Shown here piece by piece: positions 7,160 to 11,119 of a DNA stretch of 11,119 nucleotides. The notes beneath the pieces were generated by a model, which did no database searches, was not told where the DNA came from, and saw only the letters and a program-made list of their open reading frames with translations. The stretch comes from Candidatus Hydrogenedentota bacterium (GTDB lineage Bacteria; Hydrogenedentota; Hydrogenedentia; Hydrogenedentiales; CAITNO01), in assembly GCA_903922535.1 (NCBI GenBank), contig CAIXUF010000289.1:1-11119 (forward strand), given 5' to 3'. Numbering within the stretch: position 1 is the stretch's first letter; every line of letters begins with the position of its first letter. The position numbers and the translations under genes were made by a program.

Positions 7160-7299
7160 AATGCGGCGTATTTCTCAATCGCGCCCGGGGGAGCGGTTTA
7201 GATTTGGCCGATGAAACTGTTATCCTTTTGCAGACGCAGGCGAACGCCGTGTGCGGCGGCGCGCATTCTCAAGCCAATCCCGCATGGAAACCGACCGTA

Positions 7300-8046
7300 A
7301 TGCATGACTTGTTGACCATGGAAAATGTAATCGCTCTTCTCACGCTGACCGGGCTTGAAATCGTCCTGGGCATCGACAACATTGTCATTCTGGCCATTAT
7401 TAGCGGGCGCCTGCCGAAGGCAAAACAGGGGAAGGCCCGGAGGATCGGCCTGGGGCTGGCCATGATCATGCGCATCGCGCTGCTGCTTTCCATAAGCCTG
7501 ATCATGCGCCTTCAGCAGCCCTTGTTCACCGTCATGGACCACGCCGTGACAGGGCGCGATCTGGTCCTGTTTGGCGGCGGGCTCTTCCTGATGTGGAAAG
7601 CCGTGAAGGAAATACACGAGCACAGTTTGTCCGTGCGCAGGGCTGAAGATCCCGAGGTGCCGGTCTATGCCGTAAAACGCTCGCGGTCCTTTGTGATAAC
7701 AATAGGCCAGATTGTTCTTCTCGACATCGTGTTTTCCCTCGATTCGGTGATTACGGCGGTGGGCATGGCCCAGCAGGTCACCGTGATGGTTGCGGCCATC
7801 ATCTGCGCGGTCTTGGTGATGATGCTGTTCGCGAACGCGGTGTGCAATTTTGTGAACCGCTATCCCACCATCCGCATGCTTGCCCTGGCCTTTCTCCTGC
7901 TCGTGGGCATGGTCTTGATTGCGGAGGGCGCCGGCAAACACATCGAAAGGGGATACATCTACTTCGCCATGGCGTTTTCGCTTGGCGTGGAGCTGCTCAA
8001 TCTGCGCTTTGGCGGAAGGCCCGCGGCGCATTCACCGAAAAAGTGA
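7300..8046 (+). CDS. TerC-family integral membrane protein
   Basis: A 248-residue membrane protein with about seven hydrophobic segments. The N-terminal segment carries Thr-Gly-Leu-Glu20-Ile-Val-Leu-Gly-Ile-Asp26-Asn, and a later one carries Leu-Leu-Asp-Ile-Val-Phe-Ser-Leu-Asp-Ser-Val, the paired acidic membrane motifs that define the TerC family. A Gly-Arg-Leu-Pro turn follows the first segment. Several family members take part in metal (notably Mn2+) export, often onto secreted metalloenzymes; tellurite resistance is the historical name. The exact substrate here is inferred. The ATG at 7300 fits the family N-terminus; a TTG at 7204 in frame would add 32 unlike residues without a Shine-Dalgarno, and an ATG at 7318 is an alternative. 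The gene is followed after 20 bp by the DUF4838 gene, so the two are probably one transcript. The weak upstream GGAA (about 10 bases before the ATG) suggests modest translation. Confidence 0.9.
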   Translation: MHDLLTMENVIALLTLTGLEIVLGIDNIVILAIISGRLPKAKQGKARRIGLGLAMIMRIALLLSISLIMRLQQPLFTVMDHAVTGRDLVLFGGGLFLMWKAVKEIHEHSLSVRRAEDPEVPVYAVKRSRSFVITIGQIVLLDIVFSLDSVITAVGMAQQVTVMVAAIICAVLVMMLFANAVCNFVNRYPTIRMLALAFLLLVGMVLIAEGAGKHIERGYIYFAMAFSLGVELLNLRFGGRPAAHSPKK

Positions 8047-8053
8047 CGGCATT

Positions 8054-8059
8054 GGAGGT
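8054..8059 (+). promoter_or_regulatory. Shine-Dalgarno deciding the start of the DUF4838 gene
   Basis: GGAGGT lies 7 bases before the ATG at 8067 and begins 7 bases after the terC-like stop codon. The open frame extends back to 7842 inside the terC-like gene, so this site is what fixes the start. Confidence 0.8.
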
Positions 8060-8066
8060 ATGGGCG

Positions 8067-9971
8067 ATGCGGCGTTCTTTATGGGTGACGGGTCTGCTGT
8101 GCTGCGCGGTGTTTTGCTGCGGTTGTGCGGGGTTGCGCAAAGAAGGCGGGCGTGCCGCCTTCACACTTGCGCAGGACGGCAGGCCCGCCTGCACCATTGT
8201 CCTGGCAGGACAGCCGACACCCGCCGCGCGTCTGGCGGCGCTGGAGCTGCAATGCCATGTTTTGAAAATCAGCGGAGCCGAGCTTCCCATTAAAGCCGAC
8301 ACCGAGACGGTGACAGGGCCGCGTGTGCTCGTGGGAGAGAGCGCGGCGACGCGGGCATTGGGCTTCAAAGGCGCCGACTTCGCATCCCAGGAATACCTCA
8401 TCGCGTTTCGGCCTGAAACGATGATTCTCATCGGGCGCGACTGGGTGGACACCCCGGCCAACCGCCGGGAATTGGGCCGGCCCATGAATTGCGGCGACAC
8501 CCTGGCCGACACGCGCCAGAAGATAGACTATTGGAAGACGGTCGGCCTCCCCGAACGGAGCACGGGGGAGATGGAACTGCCGGGAGTGTACGACGACCAG
8601 GGAACCTGTTACGCGACCTACCATTTCATCGAGAAGTTCTGCGGTGCCCGGTGGTATGGCGCCTCACAGACCAGTATTGTCCTGCCGTCACAAAAGACAC
8701 TTGCGGTGAACGGCAGGGACATTCGCCGCGTACCCGCGCTGAAAGACCGCGACGCGCTGTGGGCGGGCAACTGGCCCTTCATGCAGGGCCAGTGGGGTCC
8801 CGTCACGCGGTCCGAGGTCTGCCTGTTCTGGCGGCGCCTGCGTCTTGGCGGCGAGAAATGGGCCGCCAACCACACCTTCCACCCCAAGACCATCCAGACC
8901 AAGTTCAACGATCCCGCGTACCAGGCGCAGGGCAAGGGTCACGGCTCGCAATTGTGCTACACGAATCCCAAGCTGGTCGAAGAGGTGGCGCAAATGGCCC
9001 GCGACTACTTCGACGGCAAGGTGAATCCGCCTGAAGGCTGGAAAGCGGCGGGGGATTACTTTGCGATCGTTCCCGACGACAACGCCAACTTCTGTACCTG
9101 TCCTCAGTGCAAAGCGCTCATCGCCTCCGGCAGAAGAATGGGAACGGGCCAGTTCAGCAGCGGCACCATCAGCAACTACTTCTTCTCCTTTGTGAACGCC
9201 GTGGCGAGGGAGGTGCGCAAGACCCATCCGGACAAGTACATCGCCACGCTGGCCTACTGGAACTACGCCTGTCCGCCGCAGGGCTTTGAACTGGAGCCCA
9301 ACGTGTCCATTGCGCCCTGTCTGCACACCTGCATGTACGCCATCCACAAGGAAATGCGCGACAACGACATGAAGCTGTACCACGACTGGCTGCGCCGTAC
9401 CAAGGCCCCCATGTTCATGTGGAACTACTACCACCACCCCATGGAACCGGCCATTATCGACAAGTTCAAATGCTTCCCCAATGTCATGGTCCACGAATCG
9501 GCCAAGACGGCCCGCATGTTCATCAACGACGGCATACGCGGCATATTCATCTGCGGCGAACAGGACATGCTGGAAGCCTATGTGCTGGCCAAAATCTACG
9601 ACGATCCGAAACAGAATGTCGATGCAATGCTGGACGAGTTCTTCCGCCTCTATTTCGGCGCCGCTGCGGAGCCCATGAAGAAGTTCTACCTGCAACTGGA
9701 ACAGATAGCCACGAACCCCAAGAACTATCCGAAACCCTACTACAGGAAGAACGGCATCGATTGGAAGAATGTGGCATGGAGCAGCCTCGGCACGGCGGAG
9801 CGCATGGAACAGTTGGGCAAGTTGATGGAACAGGCCAGGGCACTCGCGCAAACGGACATGGAAAAACGCCGCGTCGGTCTGTGGAACGACGCCCTTTGGA
9901 AATGGATGTCGGAGGGTCGCGCCGCGATGCCCGATTCCCCGAAGGGGAAGAATGTGGATAGCCGGAGGTGA
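8067..9971 (+). CDS. DUF4838 domain putative lipoprotein, glycosidase-like
   Basis: A 634-residue exported protein. Residues 1-20 form a short signal with an unusually Cys-rich end (Cys12, 13, 17, 18, 20). Cys20 after Gly19 could be lipidated, but the -3 residue is Cys rather than Leu, so this is tentative. Residues about 35-95 look like the alpha-glucuronidase N-terminal-type domain (Ala-Ala-Leu-Glu-Leu-Gln, then Pro-Arg-Val-Leu-Val-Gly-Glu-Ser). A Gly-Thr-Cys-Tyr-Ala-Thr-Tyr-His-Phe-Ile-Glu-Lys-Phe-Cys-Gly-Ala-Arg-Trp segment leads into the barrel-like DUF4838 region. There Pro336-Asp-Asp-Asn precedes Cys343-x-Cys345-x-x-Cys348, and Trp-Asn-Tyr-Tyr-His-His lies further on. DUF4838 proteins sit in glycan-use loci and are thought to be glycosidases; the activity is not established. 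Its last three codons and stop lie inside the palindromic element at 9959-10136, so the natural C-terminus may differ. Confidence 0.88.
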   Translation: MRRSLWVTGLLCCAVFCCGCAGLRKEGGRAAFTLAQDGRPACTIVLAGQPTPAARLAALELQCHVLKISGAELPIKADTETVTGPRVLVGESAATRALGFKGADFASQEYLIAFRPETMILIGRDWVDTPANRRELGRPMNCGDTLADTRQKIDYWKTVGLPERSTGEMELPGVYDDQGTCYATYHFIEKFCGARWYGASQTSIVLPSQKTLAVNGRDIRRVPALKDRDALWAGNWPFMQGQWGPVTRSEVCLFWRRLRLGGEKWAANHTFHPKTIQTKFNDPAYQAQGKGHGSQLCYTNPKLVEEVAQMARDYFDGKVNPPEGWKAAGDYFAIVPDDNANFCTCPQCKALIASGRRMGTGQFSSGTISNYFFSFVNAVAREVRKTHPDKYIATLAYWNYACPPQGFELEPNVSIAPCLHTCMYAIHKEMRDNDMKLYHDWLRRTKAPMFMWNYYHHPMEPAIIDKFKCFPNVMVHESAKTARMFINDGIRGIFICGEQDMLEAYVLAKIYDDPKQNVDAMLDEFFRLYFGAAAEPMKKFYLQLEQIATNPKNYPKPYYRKNGIDWKNVAWSSLGTAERMEQLGKLMEQARALAQTDMEKRRVGLWNDALWKWMSEGRAAMPDSPKGKNVDSRR

Positions 9972-10136
9972 CCGAAGGGAACCTCCGGTATGCGGCGAGA
10001 GCATCACAACCCCGTAGTGGGTTGAATGTGAAAAGCCATGGGCACCCGCGCAGGATCGATTCACATTCAACCCGCTACGAGGTTGGCGCGCTTTTTTCAA
10101 CCTGAACCGGAGGTTCCCTTCGGTCACCTCCGGCTA
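9959..10136. repeat. Nested palindromic (MITE- or BIME-like) element
   Basis: Outer arms 9959-9989 and 10106-10136 are a perfect 31-bp inverted repeat. Inner arms 10007-10032 and 10060-10085 match at 24 of 26 positions. Each arm is itself a hairpin: CCGGAGGT/ACCTCCGG with an 11-base loop in the outer arms, and CAACCC/GGGTTG around CGTAGT in the left inner arm (imperfect in the right). The arm gaps differ in length and sequence (9990-10006, 10086-10105). Both ends carry TA, which would fit a TA target duplication as made by IS630/Tc1-type transposons; the hairpin pairs also resemble REP/BIME elements spread by RAYT transposases. No transposase lies in the window, so it is non-autonomous or a fixed structure. 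Confidence 0.85.
10007..10097 (+). terminator. Likely intrinsic terminator after the DUF4838 gene
   Basis: The inner arms (10007-10032 with 10060-10085) form a long near-perfect stem on the plus-strand transcript. It is followed 6 bases later by a T6 run at 10092-10097. No comparable T-run serves the minus strand. The palindromic element therefore probably ends transcription of the terC-DUF4838 operon before it meets the convergent gene. Confidence 0.45.
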
Positions 10137-10230
10137 GTCATATTGGTCACTTCGGGACCGAAAGACAGGACTACTCACATTTGTCTCCTCGGGACTTTGG
10201 CTGGCGTTTGGACCTTGTTTGGATTGGCGT
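10137..10230. other. Non-coding gap between the palindromic element and the convergent gene
   Basis: These 94 bp contain TCGGGAC twice (10152-10158 and 10189-10195, 37 bases apart) and a small TTCGG/CCGAA hairpin. No Shine-Dalgarno or recognisable protein is seen. A plus-strand open frame crosses it into the antisense of the next gene and is judged spurious. Confidence 0.4.
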
Positions 10231-11119
10231 CTACTTCTTCTCCGCCCGCAACGAAATCACCGGCGCTTCCAGCAGTCCGGCCGGATACAACTGGTAGTCC
10301 TGCGACCAGCCCTTGCCTTCCGTGATCCAGTTGCCTGGGCCATAACCGCTTGAGCGCAGCGGGACCTGGTGCAGCGGGCCGAAGGTGTTGCGGCGGGTCA
10401 GCACGACCTGCACCGCCAACTCACCGCCCTGCTTTGCCTCCGCAGTGACATCGGCCTCGTACGGCGGCCAGGGAATGCACTTGCCGGGCGCAGCCAGGAC
10501 ACAGGCCCCTTCAAACTTCGGCGTGACGAGGAACGCGCGCTGTTCGTCAACCGGTTTCCCTGTTATGGGGACCCGATAGGTCACGGTGCCGCTGTAGAAG
10601 GGGAGACCCTGCGCGGCCAGGTCGCCGACGGCGAGCTGTGCGGGCAGGGTGGTCAGGGTCTTTTTCGTGCCGTCCAGCTTGACGCCGAACCGGCCCAGCA
10701 GATACAGCGCCTCAAGATTCATGTCCGCGCGGAAATCCGCGGTCAGTTCGAGCTTGTTGGCGCCCAGCGTGAAAGACTTCGCCGGGAGGGCGATGGTCTG
10801 TATGGCCGGGTCCACCCACCATCCGGCGGGCGCGGTGGTGACGGGGTGCCCGTTGAGGGCAATGCGATAGTTTTGCGGTTCTTCCAGCGCCAGTTGCACC
10901 TTGTCGCCCGGCAGGGTGTCTGCGTTGAAGGAGAAGACCATGCGCAGTTTGCCCTTGGCCTTGGGCTTGGCCGCGAATTTCTTGCTGAACCACGGCTGCA
11001 CCATCTCGCCGCCGCGCTGGGGAAGGTCGAAGGCGCGCCGGACGGCCTGGTCAACCTTGAGGACTTCCGTTTCCGTCTTCACGGGCTTGTCGCCGATTTG
11101 GTAGTCGGCGAGGTCGAGG
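10231..11119 (-). CDS. Glycosidase-like protein, C-terminal beta-sandwich region (partial, 5' end missing)
   Basis: The frame is open to the right edge (upstream codons read Leu-Asp-Leu-Ala-Asp-Tyr-Gln-Ile-Gly), so this is the last 295 or so residues; the GTG at 11082 is an internal codon. The content is beta-rich. A galactose-binding-like sandwich carries Tyr-Arg-Ile-Ala-Leu-Asn-Gly and an Ala-Leu-Tyr-Leu-Leu-Gly-Arg-Phe-Gly-Val strand pair. A second follows with Leu-Pro-Phe-Tyr-Ser-Gly-Thr-Val-Thr-Tyr, Pro-Pro-Tyr-Glu-Ala-Asp-Val-Thr and a closing Gly-Pro-Leu-His ... Tyr-Gly-Pro-Gly-Asn-Trp. This layout is seen in the C-termini of GH2/GH106/alpha-L-rhamnosidase-like proteins, where the domains support the catalytic barrel. 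The catalytic part is outside the window, so the sugar specificity cannot be told. It converges on the DUF4838 gene. Confidence 0.75.
   Translation of the reverse strand, partial: LDLADYQIGDKPVKTETEVLKVDQAVRRAFDLPQRGGEMVQPWFSKKFAAKPKAKGKLRMVFSFNADTLPGDKVQLALEEPQNYRIALNGHPVTTAPAGWWVDPAIQTIALPAKSFTLGANKLELTADFRADMNLEALYLLGRFGVKLDGTKKTLTTLPAQLAVGDLAAQGLPFYSGTVTYRVPITGKPVDEQRAFLVTPKFEGACVLAAPGKCIPWPPYEADVTAEAKQGGELAVQVVLTRRNTFGPLHQVPLRSSGYGPGNWITEGKGWSQDYQLYPAGLLEAPVISLRAEKK

Noticed and set aside
7204..7299. TTG start and 32-residue N-terminal extension of the TerC-like protein
   Set aside because: There is no Shine-Dalgarno, the extension is unlike TerC N-termini, and the ATG at 7300 aligns with the usual family start.
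7198..8031. 277-codon minus-strand frame opposite the TerC-like gene
   Set aside because: His/Gln-rich antisense of transmembrane codons; no protein family character.
8688..10127. 479-codon minus-strand frame opposite the DUF4838 gene
   Set aside because: A His/Val-rich composition with no motif, antisense to a recognised family, is typical of GC-rich shadow frames.
5838..10198. CTCGGGACTTT at both 5838-5848 and 10188-10198, near the 3' ends of two minus-strand genes
   Set aside because: About a dozen shared 11-mers are expected by chance in 11 kb, and one copy is coding, so no repeat family is claimed.
10038..10325. 95-codon plus-strand frame from inside the palindromic element
   Set aside because: It starts in the element's loop, crosses non-coding DNA and ends antisense to the next gene, with no Shine-Dalgarno.

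Overview
The window is GC-rich chromosomal DNA from a Gram-negative-type bacterium with a large exported proteome. A putative lipoprotein, a Tat-exported hydrolase, a signal-peptide-bearing methyltransferase and two or three large extracellular glycosidase-like proteins (including the DUF4838 type) suggest the Planctomycetota/Lentisphaerota/Hydrogenedentota neighbourhood. That placement is inferred from gene style; no marker gene in the window proves it.

Layout from left to right. (1) 2-997, plus strand: the 3' end of a glycosidase-like gene, cut by the window edge. (2) 1098-5553, minus strand: a tight run of three genes whose products all carry a SAM-binding/aminopropyltransferase-type Rossmann fold. 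In transcription order they are a large membrane-embedded spermidine-synthase-like protein, an exported protein-L-isoaspartate methyltransferase-like protein and a class I SAM methyltransferase. The first is preceded by a 14-codon leader ORF with a good Shine-Dalgarno, whose stop overlaps its start codon. (3) 5831-7081, minus strand: a Tat-exported serine hydrolase of the class C beta-lactamase family, with a well-formed sigma70-type promoter. (4) 7300-9971, plus strand, divergent from (3): a TerC-family membrane protein followed 20 bp later by a DUF4838 putative lipoprotein. (5) 9959-10136: a striking nested palindromic element (31-bp perfect outer arms, 26-bp inner arms) between two convergent genes. 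It supplies the last codons and stop of the DUF4838 gene. (6) 10231-11119, minus strand: the C-terminal part of a large beta-sandwich-rich glycosidase-like protein, cut by the right edge.

The glycosidase-like genes at both ends and the DUF4838 gene point to polysaccharide or glycan breakdown. The three-gene SAM-fold operon does not fit that theme directly and is the most likely place for an undescribed function. No tRNA, rRNA, CRISPR array, transposase or phage gene was seen. Most start codons differ from the longest possible ORF and were chosen from Shine-Dalgarno position, signal peptide or promoter position.
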